Notes: generated from the sequence alone by a model not told the origin. A stretch of DNA of 64,000 bases from Actimicrobium sp. CCC2.4 (GCF_034347385.1 NZ_CP133777.1:434001-498000); one strand, 5' to 3'; positions 18,311-27,415 are shown, counted from the first letter of the stretch. Translations and numbers: made by a program.

Positions 18311-19428
18311 CAGAAACCGACCCCGCTAAAGACAATCGCAAACACCGCATCAGCCAGGATCACCACTGTGATGGCGGTGACCACCGAACTGGTGGTGCCG
18401 GCCCCGAGGCTCTCGGTATTGGCCTTGATACGGAAGCCGAAGTGGCAGGCCACCAGCGCGATCAGCCCGCCGAAAACGACGCCCTTGCCGATGCCGATCC
18501 AGTAGTTCGCCAGCGGCACCGCATCGGGCAGCTTGTGCAAAAAATAGCGCGGCGACAGGCCCAGCTCGAGGTTAGCGGCCACCATACCACCGAGTAGCGC
18601 CATCGCATCGGTCCAGATCACCAGTAGCGGCATCGCGATGGCCAGCGCCAGCACCTTCGGCATGATCAACCGGAAGCCGTGCGGCAAGCCCATCACCAGC
18701 ATCGCATCGAGCTCTTCATTGACCCGCATCACGCCCAGCTGTGCAGTGATCGATGAGCCCGAACGACCGGCCACCAGGATCGCCGCCAGCAAGGGGCCGA
18801 GCTCGCGGATGATGCTCATGCCGAGAATATTGACCAGATAGATGTCACCGCCAAATGAATGCAACTGCTGCGCCGACAGATACGACAGCACGACACCGAT
18901 CAGCATGCCGACCAGCGCAGTAATGCCCAGCGCCTGATAGCCGGTGCGATAAATGTTCGAGGAGATTTCTTTCCACGGACCACGCCGCGGGTTCAGGGCA
19001 AAGCGGCGCAGATCGAACATCAGCTGGCCGAGCAGGCCGACGACGTCGACCAGATGTCCGGTCAGCGATTGCGTGCGCGCGCCCAGCCGGATCAGCTGTT
19101 TCCAGCGTGGCTTCTGCACCTCGGGCAGCGTCAGCGGGCCAGCCTGTTCCAGCCGCTGGAAAAACTCATCCTGCCGGCCGGTCAGCACCAGGCCGGGCGG
19201 GCGGGTCTTGCCCCAGACATTCCAGAGCCATTGCGCACCGATGTGATCGATGGCGGTGATCTGCGTCAGGTCCCAGCCGGTAGGCTTGGTCAGTCGGGCC
19301 AGTGCGGCGTCGAGCTGCCCGATCACGCCGGCATCTGCCAGCGCATGGACTTGCCACGTGCCGGAGGCGACGATGACCGAGAGATGGGCGGGATCGACCG
19401 CGAGCGCCGGAGGGGCAGGTTTTTGCAT
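18310..19428 (-). CDS. MlaE-like lipid ABC permease with N-terminal STAS-like domain
   Basis: This is a 372-residue protein. Residues 1-~115 resemble a STAS/MlaB domain (LSVIVASGTWQVHALADAG and AIDHIGAQWLW). The MlaE permease domain follows, with five to six hydrophobic segments and the signature GRSGSSITAQLGVMRVNEELD. This means that the MlaB-type regulator is fused to the permease. The start at 19428 was chosen because the preceding 257 codons of open frame are an antisense shadow of birA. It is the first gene of the operon and is divergent from birA across 57 bp. Confidence 0.92.
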   Translation of the reverse strand: MQKPAPPALAVDPAHLSVIVASGTWQVHALADAGVIGQLDAALARLTKPTGWDLTQITAIDHIGAQWLWNVWGKTRPPGLVLTGRQDEFFQRLEQAGPLTLPEVQKPRWKQLIRLGARTQSLTGHLVDVVGLLGQLMFDLRRFALNPRRGPWKEISSNIYRTGYQALGITALVGMLIGVVLSYLSAQQLHSFGGDIYLVNILGMSIIRELGPLLAAILVAGRSGSSITAQLGVMRVNEELDAMLVMGLPHGFRLIMPKVLALAIAMPLLVIWTDAMALLGGMVAANLELGLSPRYFLHKLPDAVPLANYWIGIGKGVVFGGLIALVACHFGFRIKANTESLGAGTTSSVVTAITVVILADAVFAIVFSGVGF

Positions 19429-19485
19429 GGGGGCCAGTGTAAGGGAGATCACCAGCAGCGTCACGGCAGCCGCTACAATGCCCCC

Positions 19486-20280
19486 ATGAAATTGCTCCAT
19501 TCCCCCGCCCGTATTGCCGCCGCGCTGCGCACCGCCGTGCCCGGCCTGACCATCGACGCCGTGGCCGAGACCGGCTCGACCAACGCCGACTTGCTGGCCC
19601 GGCTGGACCAGCTGCACGGTCCGGTATTTTTGGTGGCCGACCAGCAAACGGCCGGCCGTGGTCGCGCCGGGCGCACCTGGCATTCCGAACGTGGCGCCTC
19701 GCTGACGTTCTCGCTGGCGTGGCCGGTGCGGGTGCCCTTGCAGGCGTTGGTCGGTTTGCCGCTGGCCATTGGCGTGGCACTGGCCGACGTGTTGGCCGGA
19801 CACGGGATTGCCGCGCAACTGAAATGGCCCAATGACCTGCTGGCCGATGGCAGCAAGCTCGCCGGTATCCTGATCGAAACCGCCGTCGACCGGCAAGCCG
19901 GTGCGCGCTTGTGGGCGGTCATCGGCATCGGTATCAACCTGTCGGAAAACGCCGCACTGGCCGCGCGCATCGGCCAGCCGGTGGCCGCACTGGCGGACGC
20001 CGGCGCGATCGACCGCGACCTGCTGCTGGCCGATTTGCTGGGCCACCTTTGCCTGACCTTGCAGGAATTCGAGGAATACGGTTTTGCGGTTTTTGCCGAA
20101 CGCTGGAATGCCCTGCACACGCATCGCGGCCAGCCGGTCAGCATCATCGACCGTGGCCAGACCGTGTGTGAAGGCGTTGCCGTTGGCGTCGATGCGCAAG
20201 GCCGGCTGTTACTCGATACCGCGCAAGGCCGGCGCACCGTGGTGGCCGGCGATGTCTCGCTGCGCGCCGTGGAAGCCTGA
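19486..20280 (+). CDS. birA: Biotin--[acetyl-CoA-carboxylase] ligase
   Basis: This enzyme activates biotin as biotinyl-AMP and attaches it to the biotin carboxyl carrier protein. It has 264 residues. The biotin/ATP motif is DQQTAGRGRAGRTWHSERGA, followed by LKWPNDLLADGSKLAGILIE and GIGINL. The C-terminal SH3-like domain is present. There is no N-terminal helix-turn-helix, so it is a monofunctional ligase without repressor function. It is followed after 2 bp by coaX, a common betaproteobacterial arrangement. Confidence 0.94.
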   Translation: MKLLHSPARIAAALRTAVPGLTIDAVAETGSTNADLLARLDQLHGPVFLVADQQTAGRGRAGRTWHSERGASLTFSLAWPVRVPLQALVGLPLAIGVALADVLAGHGIAAQLKWPNDLLADGSKLAGILIETAVDRQAGARLWAVIGIGINLSENAALAARIGQPVAALADAGAIDRDLLLADLLGHLCLTLQEFEEYGFAVFAERWNALHTHRGQPVSIIDRGQTVCEGVAVGVDAQGRLLLDTAQGRRTVVAGDVSLRAVEA

Positions 20281-20282
20281 CC

Positions 20283-21023
20283 ATGCTGTTGCTGATCGAT
20301 GCCGGCAATACGCGGATCAAATGGGCGCTGGCCGACCCGCAGCAGCCGGCGGCATGGCAGGCCTCGGGCGCGGTGCCGCACGCCGGACTGGCCGCACTCG
20401 CATCGACCTGGCGTCCTGCCGGTGTGACCGCGGCGATCGTGGCCAACGTCGCCGGTGCCGCGCTGCAGGCGCAACTGGCCGCGCTGCTGCACGATGCACT
20501 GAGCGTGACGCCGCAGTGGTTCGTGTCGCGCGCCGAATGCGCCGGCCTGCGCAACGGCTATCGCGAACCGGCGCAGCTTGGCTGTGATCGCTTCGCTGCG
20601 ATGATCGGTGCGCGGTCCCGCTATCCGGCGCAAGCCCTGCTGGTCGTCAGTTGCGGTACCGCGACCACCATCGATGCGGTCAGCGCGGAAGGCGACTTCA
20701 TCGGCGGAATGATCCTGCCTGGCCTTGATTTGATGCTCACGGCACTGGCGCGCCACACCGCGCAATTGCCGCAGGTGGAACACGACGCCGTCACCCCGGC
20801 GCTGTTTGCGGACCGCACCGATGGCGCCATCTTCAGCGGTTGCCTGGCGGCGCAGGCCGGTGCGATCGAACGGGCGCTGGCCGCGCATGCTGGTGCACGC
20901 TGCGTCATGTCGGGCGGAGCCGCGCCGCGTGTCACTGCGGCGCTATCGGTGCCAACGGTATTGATCGATCACCTTGTGCTGCACGGTTTGCACGCCGCCT
21001 ACTTCGCGACTCCCTCATGCTGA
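20283..21023 (+). CDS. coaX: Type III pantothenate kinase
   Basis: This catalyses the first step of coenzyme A synthesis, pantothenate to 4'-phosphopantothenate. It has 246 residues. The motifs are LLIDAGNTRIKWAL at the N-terminus (phosphate loop), LGCDRFAAMIGAR, and VSCGTATTIDAV with downstream GGMILPGLDLM. These are the three ASKHA motifs of the CoaX family. It sits directly after birA and overlaps the next gene by 7 bp. Confidence 0.95.
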   Translation: MLLLIDAGNTRIKWALADPQQPAAWQASGAVPHAGLAALASTWRPAGVTAAIVANVAGAALQAQLAALLHDALSVTPQWFVSRAECAGLRNGYREPAQLGCDRFAAMIGARSRYPAQALLVVSCGTATTIDAVSAEGDFIGGMILPGLDLMLTALARHTAQLPQVEHDAVTPALFADRTDGAIFSGCLAAQAGAIERALAAHAGARCVMSGGAAPRVTAALSVPTVLIDHLVLHGLHAAYFATPSC

Positions 21024-21676
21024 AATTCCTGTTGTGCTTCCTGCTCGTGGCCAATGCGGGTCTGTTTGCGCTGCAGCGCGGCTATCTTGATGCCTTCCTG
21101 CCGGACCAGCCCGATCCGCAGCGCCTGCAGCTGCAGCGTGATCCGGAGCGACTGCGCTTGCTGTCATTCGAAGCAGCCACGGCACCGGTGGCCGTCGCTG
21201 CGCCGGTCACGCTGGCTTGCATCGAACTGGGCGACTTCAGCGAGCCCGAAGCGGTTCACTTTGAAGCGGCGCTAGGTGCGCTCGACATCCGTAGCACGCC
21301 GGTGCGTCGCCGTCTTGCCGAGGAGCCCGCCAGCCAGATCGTGTTCATTCCGTCGCAAGGCGACAAGGAAGGTGCTGATCGTAAATCGGCCGAACTGCGT
21401 CGCCTTGGCGTGAAGGATTTTTATGTAGTGCAAACGGCCGGCGAGCGGCACTTCGGGATTTCGCTGGGGGTGTTCCGGAGCCGGGGCGCTGCCGATGCAC
21501 GGCTGGCGGAATTGACGAGGCAGGGCGTGCGCAGCGCCCGCATCGGCGCGTTTGGCGTCGCCGCCAGCCGCTTTGCAATGCAGTTGCATGACCTCGATGA
21601 CGCCGGCGTCACGGCGGCCATCGAACTCGCCGCAACGGTAGCAAAAGTCGCACGGCGCGAGTGCGCCGCGCGTTGA
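21017..21676 (+). CDS. SPOR-domain-like membrane-anchored protein
   Basis: This is a 219-residue protein starting MLKFLLCFLLVANAGLFALQ, which is a single transmembrane anchor. The C-terminal half reads like a SPOR repeat (DFYVVQTAGERHFGISLGVF). SPOR domains bind denuded peptidoglycan at division sites. The start at 21017 overlaps the coaX stop (ATGCTGA). A protein of this type behind birA-coaX is common in Oxalobacteraceae. The precise role is unknown. Confidence 0.75.
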   Translation: MLKFLLCFLLVANAGLFALQRGYLDAFLPDQPDPQRLQLQRDPERLRLLSFEAATAPVAVAAPVTLACIELGDFSEPEAVHFEAALGALDIRSTPVRRRLAEEPASQIVFIPSQGDKEGADRKSAELRRLGVKDFYVVQTAGERHFGISLGVFRSRGAADARLAELTRQGVRSARIGAFGVAASRFAMQLHDLDDAGVTAAIELAATVAKVARRECAAR

Positions 21677-23872
21677 TCAGAAGTCGATCGAGGCCGACAG
21701 CACGACCGTGCGCGGTGCACCAAGTACCAGATAGCCGGCACCCGGATAACCGCCTGCCGACGCCCAGTAATTCTTGTCGGTGAGGTTGTCGACCCGTGCC
21801 CGCAAGGTCAGTGCGCGTTCGCCGAACAGCGTCACGTAGCGCGCGCCGACACCGACCCGCGTCCACGACGGCAGCTCCTGCGTATTGGCACCATCGGCAT
21901 ATTGCGACGAAGTGACCACGGTACGACCGGTCAGCGTCAGGCCCCTGGCACCCGGCACATCCCACTCCGCGCCCAGATTGAATTGCTGACGCGGCACGCC
22001 GATGGCGTCCTTGCCGTCGTGGATGCCGTCGACAGTACTGACTTGCTTCGCATCGAGGACGGTCAGTCCGCCCAGCACACGCACGCCACGCACCGGCGTG
22101 CCGAATACCGACAGCTCCAGTCCGCGATTGCGCTGCTCGCCAAACACGCCGAAGACATTGTTGCGGACATACGCCGACGGTTGTGCCGTGGTGAACACGG
22201 CAGCACTCATGCCGACAGTGCCGGCGTCGTACTTGATGCCGATTTCTTTTTGTTTCGACTTGTACGGCGCAAATGTCTGGCCCAGGTTTGTCACGCCGTT
22301 ACCGCTGGCGACCGCGCCTTGCTGCAAGCCTTCGATGTAGTTGGCATAGACCGACACATCCTTCATCGGCTTGATGACCAGACCCGCCATCGGCGTCACC
22401 ATGCTCTGGTCATAGCGCGAGGTTTCGGCTGCGCTGGTGTAGTCGTAGCTGACATCCTTGATGGTCTGGTTGCGCGCGCCTATGGTCAGCAGCACGCGAT
22501 CATTGGCGAAGGACATCGTGTCGGCCAGCGCATAACTCGACAGATTGCTCTTGCGCGTCGTCAGCGGTGCTGCCAGGTTGCCGCCGGTAAAAAACGTCGC
22601 GGCAGGCGCAGCGGCATCGACCGGCGTGTAGATGTTGCTGGCCAGCGGGTTGATATAAAAATCACTGAGTGCATACGCATTGCGCGAATCCAGGCTGAAG
22701 CCGGACAGCGTCGCGCTCAGGCTATGGCTGACCGGGCCGGTCTGCACGGTGCCGCGCACGCCGATTTCACCGGTGCGTACGGTGTCGCGGCGCTGATTGT
22801 CGAAGCGGTACAGCGACGCCGCACCCGTGCTCCGGCTGACCGTCAGCGGCGTGAGCACATTGCCTTCGTTACCGGAACGCGCACCCAGCGCCGCCCACGC
22901 CACGACATCCTTGGACAAGTCAACTTCGCCGCGCACGGTGCCGAAGGTATCGCGCTCGTTGGAGTAGGTCCACGGCTGGGCAAAATTACGCGATGCATCC
23001 GGCGCTGGCGGCAGTGCAATGCCGCCGGCCAGCGTCACGCTGGGGCGCGGCGCGGTCAGCTTGTGTTCCTGAAAACCGGCATCGGCTGACAGGCGCACAT
23101 TGGCGGTCCGGTAATCCAGTCCGACCGACAGCACGCTTAACGAGCGCTGTTCGCGGTCGACGGCGGTATCGCCATCACGACGCACGGCATTAATCCGGAT
23201 GCCCATGGCATTTTCCGGACCGAAACGGCGGCCGATATCGGTTGCCAGATAAGCCTGGCCACCCGATTCGATACCTGCCGTGATTTGCGTCAATGGCGCA
23301 TTGCCGGCCCGCTTCGGCAACAGGTTGATCGATCCGCCGACCCCGCCACCGCCCGGTGCAGCGCCATTCAAAAAGGTATTCGCCCCGCGAAATACCTCGA
23401 CCCGCTCCAGCAATTCTGCTGCCACGAACTGGCGTGGCAGCAATCCGAACAAGCCGTTATAGGCAATGTCATCGGAGCTCACGGCAAAGCCGCGAATCAT
23501 GTATAGCTCCTGATAATTGCCGAAGCCGCGTGCCACGCGGACCGATGGATCGTTTTGCAGCACGTCGGCGACGCTGTGCGATTGCTGGTCCTGGATCAGC
23601 GCTTGCGTGTAGTTGGTGCTATTGAACGGCGCGTCCATCAGGTCGGTATTGCCCAGCAAGCCAAGTCGGCCACCGCGCGCCACCTGGCCGCCGGGATAAG
23701 CCACCGGCAAGCCCGCCGCCGATGCATCGGCCGAGGCGCTCACCGTGATGCTTTGCAAAACCTGTGGCGCGGCAGTTGCGATGGTAGTGGCGGTTTGTGC
23801 CTGTGCCGTAGTGTTGACGAGCAATAAAACAGCTAGTGCGAGGGGGGAAAGCGTGAAATCGAGGGGATTCAT
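21677..23872 (-). CDS. TonB-dependent siderophore receptor (FhuA/FpvA type)
   Basis: This is a 731-residue outer membrane receptor. It has a signal peptide (to about residue 26), then a plug domain with SVADVLQNDPSVRVARGFGN and ELYMIRGFAVSSDDIAYNGL, then VEVFRGANTFLNGAAPGGGG. A 22-stranded barrel ends in the aromatic Phe terminus (VVLSASIDF). It takes up a ferric siderophore using TonB energy; the siderophore is unknown. The start at 23872 gives the signal peptide. A Fur-like box lies 68 bp upstream and a PepSY protein gene diverges from it. Confidence 0.93.
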   Translation of the reverse strand: MNPLDFTLSPLALAVLLLVNTTAQAQTATTIATAAPQVLQSITVSASADASAAGLPVAYPGGQVARGGRLGLLGNTDLMDAPFNSTNYTQALIQDQQSHSVADVLQNDPSVRVARGFGNYQELYMIRGFAVSSDDIAYNGLFGLLPRQFVAAELLERVEVFRGANTFLNGAAPGGGGVGGSINLLPKRAGNAPLTQITAGIESGGQAYLATDIGRRFGPENAMGIRINAVRRDGDTAVDREQRSLSVLSVGLDYRTANVRLSADAGFQEHKLTAPRPSVTLAGGIALPPAPDASRNFAQPWTYSNERDTFGTVRGEVDLSKDVVAWAALGARSGNEGNVLTPLTVSRSTGAASLYRFDNQRRDTVRTGEIGVRGTVQTGPVSHSLSATLSGFSLDSRNAYALSDFYINPLASNIYTPVDAAAPAATFFTGGNLAAPLTTRKSNLSSYALADTMSFANDRVLLTIGARNQTIKDVSYDYTSAAETSRYDQSMVTPMAGLVIKPMKDVSVYANYIEGLQQGAVASGNGVTNLGQTFAPYKSKQKEIGIKYDAGTVGMSAAVFTTAQPSAYVRNNVFGVFGEQRNRGLELSVFGTPVRGVRVLGGLTVLDAKQVSTVDGIHDGKDAIGVPRQQFNLGAEWDVPGARGLTLTGRTVVTSSQYADGANTQELPSWTRVGVGARYVTLFGERALTLRARVDNLTDKNYWASAGGYPGAGYLVLGAPRTVVLSASIDF

Positions 23873-23939
23873 GAAGGTAATTTCTAGAAGGAAAGAGGAT
23901 CGGGCCAATCATATCGACCTAAGGCGTCGTTGGCTAGTC

Positions 23940-23958
23940 AATGCGAGTGATTTGCATT
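23940..23958. promoter_or_regulatory. Fur-box-like operator
   Basis: AATGCGAGTGATTTGCATT, a 19-bp imperfect palindrome with perfect AATGC/GCATT ends, lies between the divergent siderophore receptor and PepSY genes. It resembles the 7-1-7 Fur box (NATGANAATNATTNTCATN). Its position, 68 and 45 bp from the two start codons, fits repression of both genes by Fur under iron sufficiency. Confidence 0.6.
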
Positions 23959-24002
23959 AAGATCTTCCTTGTTGGCATTTTCTGCCCTTTGCAAAGACCC
24001 CG

Positions 24003-25151
24003 ATGCCTCCTGTCACACTGCGCCGCTGGGCCTGGATCCACAAATGGAGCAGCCTGGTCTGCACCGTCTTCATGCTGTTGTTGTGCCTGACCGGCCTGCC
24101 GCTGATTTTTCACCACGAGATTGATGGCTTGCTCGGTAATGTCGTCGAGGCACCGTCGATGCCAGCCGCCACGCCACTTGCTGATGTCGACCAGGTACTG
24201 GCTGCGGCCAAGGCGCTGTATCCCGGCAAGATCGTCCAGTACATGTCGCGCGAGATCGACGAAGCGCGGATCTGGAATGTCACGCTGGGCGATTTCATCA
24301 ACGACCCGAACTTTAATTCGATCGCCGTCGATGCCCGTACCGCTAAGGTCCTGGCCGAACCGAAATTCGAAGGCAGCTTCGTTTATGTGATGTTCCGGCT
24401 GCACGTCGACCTGTTTGCCGGCTTGCCGGGCATGCTGTTCCTGGGATTCATGGGCTTGTTGCTGATCGTCGCGATCATTTCAGGGGTCGTGCTGTATGCG
24501 CCGTTCATGCGCAAGCTGGCGTTCGGCACGGTGCGCCGCGAGCGCACGCCGCGCACCCGCTGGCTCGATACCCATAATCTGCTGGGGGCCGCGACGCTGG
24601 TCTGGGCGCTGGTCGTTGGCGCAACCGGCATGATCAATACCTGGGCCGACCTGGTGCTCAAGTATTGGCAGTCGGACCAGATGGCGCAGATGGTCGCGCC
24701 TTACAAGGATTTGCCGGTGCCCACCCAGCTGGCGTCGATGCAGCAATCGATGCAGGCCGCGCAGGCGCTGCACCCCGACATGGATTTCGGTTTCATTGCG
24801 TGGCCGGGCACGCCGTTCAGCAGTCCGCATCACTACGGGATTTTCATGCGCGGCCGCGATGCGCTGACAGCGCGGCTATACCAGCCGGTACTGGTCGATG
24901 CGCAAACCGCGCAAGTGACCGACAGCCGCAGCTTGCCCTGGTATCTGACCGGCCTGCTGATTTCGCAGCCGCTGCATTTCGGCGATTACGGCGGCATGGG
25001 CATGAAAATACTCTGGGCTCTGCTTGACGTGGCGACCATCGTTGTTCTGGGCAGCGGTGTCTATCTGTGGCTCAGGCGCGGCGGGCGGGGCCGGAGCGTG
25101 ACCGGTTTGCCGGCACTGGCGGCACCGGTGCGCAGCGATGCGCTGCCATGA
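24003..25151 (+). CDS. PepSY domain-containing membrane protein (iron-uptake associated)
   Basis: This is a 382-residue protein with a first transmembrane helix at about 20-38, a periplasmic PepSY region, and further helices around 145-165, 195-215 and 335-355. Motifs are RRWAWIHKWSSL at the N-terminus, RTRWLDTHNLLGAATLVWA and a periplasmic FHVDLFAGLPG-like segment, all usual in PepSY_TM proteins next to siderophore receptors. Some relatives act as ferric-siderophore reductases. It diverges from the receptor across the Fur-like box, and the next small gene overlaps its end. Confidence 0.88.
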   Translation: MPPVTLRRWAWIHKWSSLVCTVFMLLLCLTGLPLIFHHEIDGLLGNVVEAPSMPAATPLADVDQVLAAAKALYPGKIVQYMSREIDEARIWNVTLGDFINDPNFNSIAVDARTAKVLAEPKFEGSFVYVMFRLHVDLFAGLPGMLFLGFMGLLLIVAIISGVVLYAPFMRKLAFGTVRRERTPRTRWLDTHNLLGAATLVWALVVGATGMINTWADLVLKYWQSDQMAQMVAPYKDLPVPTQLASMQQSMQAAQALHPDMDFGFIAWPGTPFSSPHHYGIFMRGRDALTARLYQPVLVDAQTAQVTDSRSLPWYLTGLLISQPLHFGDYGGMGMKILWALLDVATIVVLGSGVYLWLRRGGRGRSVTGLPALAAPVRSDALP

Positions 25152-25315
25152 CGCGCGCCCTGATCCGCTTGTGGTCCTGGCCGGTGTCGCTGGGCTTGCT
25201 GACCATGGCTGGCCTGGTCATCGCGCTGGTGGGCGACGGTTGGTGGGACAGCTTGTCGACGCTGGCGCTGGCGGTCCCGGTCGTAGTCGGGGGCTGGTAT
25301 GCGCTGCGCCGATGA
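25148..25315 (+). CDS. Small two-helix membrane protein
   Basis: This is a 55-residue protein starting MTRALIRLWSWPVSL with two hydrophobic stretches. Its ATG overlaps the stop of the PepSY gene in an ATGA, so it is coupled to that gene. Small hydrophobic proteins like this are common companions of PepSY_TM genes. No function can be given. Placed by coupling rather than by strong homology. Confidence 0.6.
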   Translation: MTRALIRLWSWPVSLGLLTMAGLVIALVGDGWWDSLSTLALAVPVVVGGWYALRR

Positions 25316-25321
25316 GGTCGA

Positions 25322-25510
25322 TCAGGGTATTGCTGGCGGGAGTGTTTGCTCCAGCAACTCGCGCAGGCAGGCCGGACAAAAGCAGCTGGCATCGCTGCCG
25401 GCCGGCAGCGCCGGCAAGCTCGGTAATAACGTACACCAGCACGGACCGGAGGTCGCCGGATCGACCATGCCGCAGCCGAATTCGGCACCGCAGCGCAGGC
25501 AGCGACTCAT
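25322..25510 (-). CDS. Cysteine-rich CWC family protein
   Basis: This 62-residue protein has cysteines in CLRCGAEFGCG, PCWCT and CFCPACL. This matches the small cysteine-rich CWC family, likely binding zinc. It overlaps the anti-sigma gene by 4 bp (ATGA) and is the last gene of the sigma-factor operon. Its role is unknown; co-expression with a sigma/zinc-anti-sigma pair suggests a redox or metal role. Confidence 0.75.
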   Translation of the reverse strand: MSRCLRCGAEFGCGMVDPATSGPCWCTLLPSLPALPAGSDASCFCPACLRELLEQTLPPAIP

Positions 25511-25737
25511 TCGGCATCCGGCTTGGCCGGGGCGGGCGGCGTCCCCGGCGTATCGGCCGGGATCTCGAACTTGTGCATGGCCCGGCGTAAAAAACCGATC
25601 TGCGTATTGAAGGTCGTGCAGGCATCGCAGATAGCCAGGTGCACGCGCACACGGATTTTTTCGAGGATGGACAAGTCGCGGTCCTGGCCTTCCGAGACGA
25701 GGCGATGGACTTCACGGCAAGTGGGTTTGAGGCTCAT
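25507..25737 (-). CDS. Zinc-finger anti-sigma factor (zf-HC2)
   Basis: This is a 76-residue cytoplasmic protein. Its helix-Cys motif is HLAICDACTTF (His-X3-Cys-X2-Cys), with an earlier Cys in TCREVH giving a zinc site typical of ZAS anti-sigma factors. The tail is Pro/Ala-rich. It has no transmembrane helix, so signals are probably intracellular, such as oxidation of the zinc cysteines. It starts 9 bp after the sigma gene stop. Confidence 0.85.
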   Translation of the reverse strand: MSLKPTCREVHRLVSEGQDRDLSILEKIRVRVHLAICDACTTFNTQIGFLRRAMHKFEIPADTPGTPPAPAKPDAE

Positions 25738-25746
25738 GGCGATTCC

Positions 25747-26325
25747 TTAGCGAGCGTGGCTGGCGGGCAGATTGCCGAACCAGTGCAGTTCCAGGCATGC
25801 GCGCAGACGCAATCGTGCGCGATACAACATGACCCAGGCGTTAGACGTGGTGATCGCCAGTTCCTGACAAATTTCATCGGTGTCGAGCTCCAGCCACTCG
25901 CGCATCAGGAAGACCCGCGCGGTGTTGGGCGGCAGTTTTTCCAGGCAGAGTTCCATCACCCGGAAAAAATCCTTCTGTTCCAGCGCGGCGTCGGGATTGC
26001 CCCACGGACGCGGTTTGTCGATGGCATGGCCATTGGCGGCGAACAGTGCATCGATCACGTCATCCTCGCTCTGGTCCTCGGTGACAAGAAATTGCCGGGT
26101 GCGTCCCGCTGCCCGCAGCGCATCAATGATCTTGAATTTCAGGATGCCGGTGACATAGGTGCGTAGCGTTGACTGGCCGGCAAACCGGTCGGGTTTTTCC
26201 AGGACAGCGATCAGCGCTTCCTGCACGACATCGTCGGCCAGTGTGCTGTCACGCAGTTGCAAGATGGCAAATCGCAGCAGGGCCGGTCGCAGTGTTTCAA
26301 GTTCCCGGTGCAGTGTTGTGGTCAT
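25747..26325 (-). CDS. ECF-type RNA polymerase sigma factor
   Basis: This is a 192-residue sigma-70 family protein. Region 2 is LADDVVQEALIAVLEKPDRF with the core-binding helix, and region 4 is LPPNTARVFLMREWLELDTDEI with the DNA-binding helix SNAWVMLYRARLRLRACLE. It contains no region 1.1 or 3. It is the first gene of a sigma/zinc anti-sigma/CWC operon. An autoregulatory promoter is likely, but I found no convincing ECF -35/-10 pair in the 145-bp gap to argB. Confidence 0.9.
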   Translation of the reverse strand: MTTTLHRELETLRPALLRFAILQLRDSTLADDVVQEALIAVLEKPDRFAGQSTLRTYVTGILKFKIIDALRAAGRTRQFLVTEDQSEDDVIDALFAANGHAIDKPRPWGNPDAALEQKDFFRVMELCLEKLPPNTARVFLMREWLELDTDEICQELAITTSNAWVMLYRARLRLRACLELHWFGNLPASHAR

Positions 26326-26469
26326 GGTGAGCGCCTTGTCGTGATGCGGAGATCGCCTGTTGGCGCTTGTACGAAAGGCTAACGGAACGCGTCGCTAAAA
26401 ACAAGAAATTGCCTGCGAGCCCGGAAACGTTTCGCTGTAAAATCGTCGCAATTCATTTTTGGAATTGCC

Positions 26470-27372
26470 ATGTCCGAACTCCTTCCCGACCTGTTCTCGG
26501 TCTCGCCGCAAATCAAGGCTGAAATTCTGGCCGAAGCCCTGCCCTACATCCGCAAGTTCCATGGCAAGACCATCGTCGTCAAATACGGCGGCAATGCAAT
26601 GACCGAAGAGCGTCTCAAGCACGGTTTTGCACGCGACGTGATCTTGCTCAAACTGGTTGGCATGAATCCGGTCGTGGTCCACGGCGGTGGTCCGCAAATC
26701 GATAACGCGCTCAAAAAAATCGGCAAGCAGGGCACCTTCATCCGCGGCATGCGCATCACCGACGAAGAAACCATGGAAGTCGTTGAATGGGTGCTAGGCG
26801 GCGAAGTCCAGCAAGACATCGTGATGCTGATCAATCACTACGGCGGCCAGGCAGTCGGGCTGACCGGCAAGGATGGCGGCCTGATCCGCGCCCGCAAAAT
26901 GAAGATGCCGGACAGCGAAAACCCGGGGCAATTCCTGGATCTGGGTTTCGTTGGCGAGATCGATGCGATCAACCCGGCGGTGGTCAAGGCGCTGCAGGAT
27001 GATGCTTTTATCCCGATCATTTCGCCGATCGGTTTTGGCGAAGACGGCCAGGCCTACAACATCAACGCCGACCTCGTCGCCGGCAAGATTGCCGAAATCC
27101 TGAAAGCCGAAAAGCTGATCATGATGACCAATATCCCGGGCGTGATGGACAAGAGCGGCAACCTTGTCACCGACCTGTCGGCACGCGAGATCGATGAAAT
27201 GTTCGCCGATGGCACGATCTCCGGCGGCATGCTGCCGAAGATTTCGTCGGCGCTGGATGCTGCCAAATCGGGCGTCAATACGGTCCACATCATTGATGGC
27301 CGCATCGAGCATTCGTTACTGCTGGAAGTGCTGACCGAGCAGGCATTCGGGACGATGATCCGCTCGCATTAA
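26470..27372 (+). CDS. argB: Acetylglutamate kinase
   Basis: This enzyme phosphorylates N-acetylglutamate in arginine biosynthesis. It has 300 residues. Motifs are VVKYGGNAM (nucleotide site), [16 protein letters not shown] and [16 protein letters not shown], then [20 protein letters not shown] and [13 protein letters not shown]. It appears complete and starts at the conserved region with GGAATTG 4-9 nt upstream. It is monocistronic here. A possible -10 hexamer, TAAAAT, lies at 26438 without a matching -35. Confidence 0.96.
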   Translation: MSELLPDLFSVSPQIKAEILAEALPYIRKFHGKTIVVKYGGNAMTEERLKHGFARDVILLKLVGMNPVVVHGGGPQIDNALKKIGKQGTFIRGMRITDEETMEVVEWVLGGEVQQDIVMLINHYGGQAVGLTGKDGGLIRARKMKMPDSENPGQFLDLGFVGEIDAINPAVVKALQDDAFIPIISPIGFGEDGQAYNINADLVAGKIAEILKAEKLIMMTNIPGVMDKSGNLVTDLSAREIDEMFADGTISGGMLPKISSALDAAKSGVNTVHIIDGRIEHSLLLEVLTEQAFGTMIRSH

Positions 27373-27384
27373 GTTTGGCGGTGT

Positions 27385-27413
27385 GCGTGGACACGGTACC
27401 TCCGTGCTCACGC
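27385..27413. terminator. Stem-loop between convergent argB and DUF1045 genes
   Basis: A 12-13 bp imperfect stem (27385-27396 with 27401-27413, about 10 pairs, TACC loop) fills the 43-bp space between two convergent stops. No strong T-tract on either side. Probably a shared, weak bidirectional terminator. Confidence 0.4.
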
Positions 27414-27415
27414 CA

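Noticed and set aside
19429-20199. N-terminal extension of the MlaE-like permease to 629 residues
   Set aside because: The extension is antisense to birA and contains no domain; the ATG at 19428 gives the normal protein.
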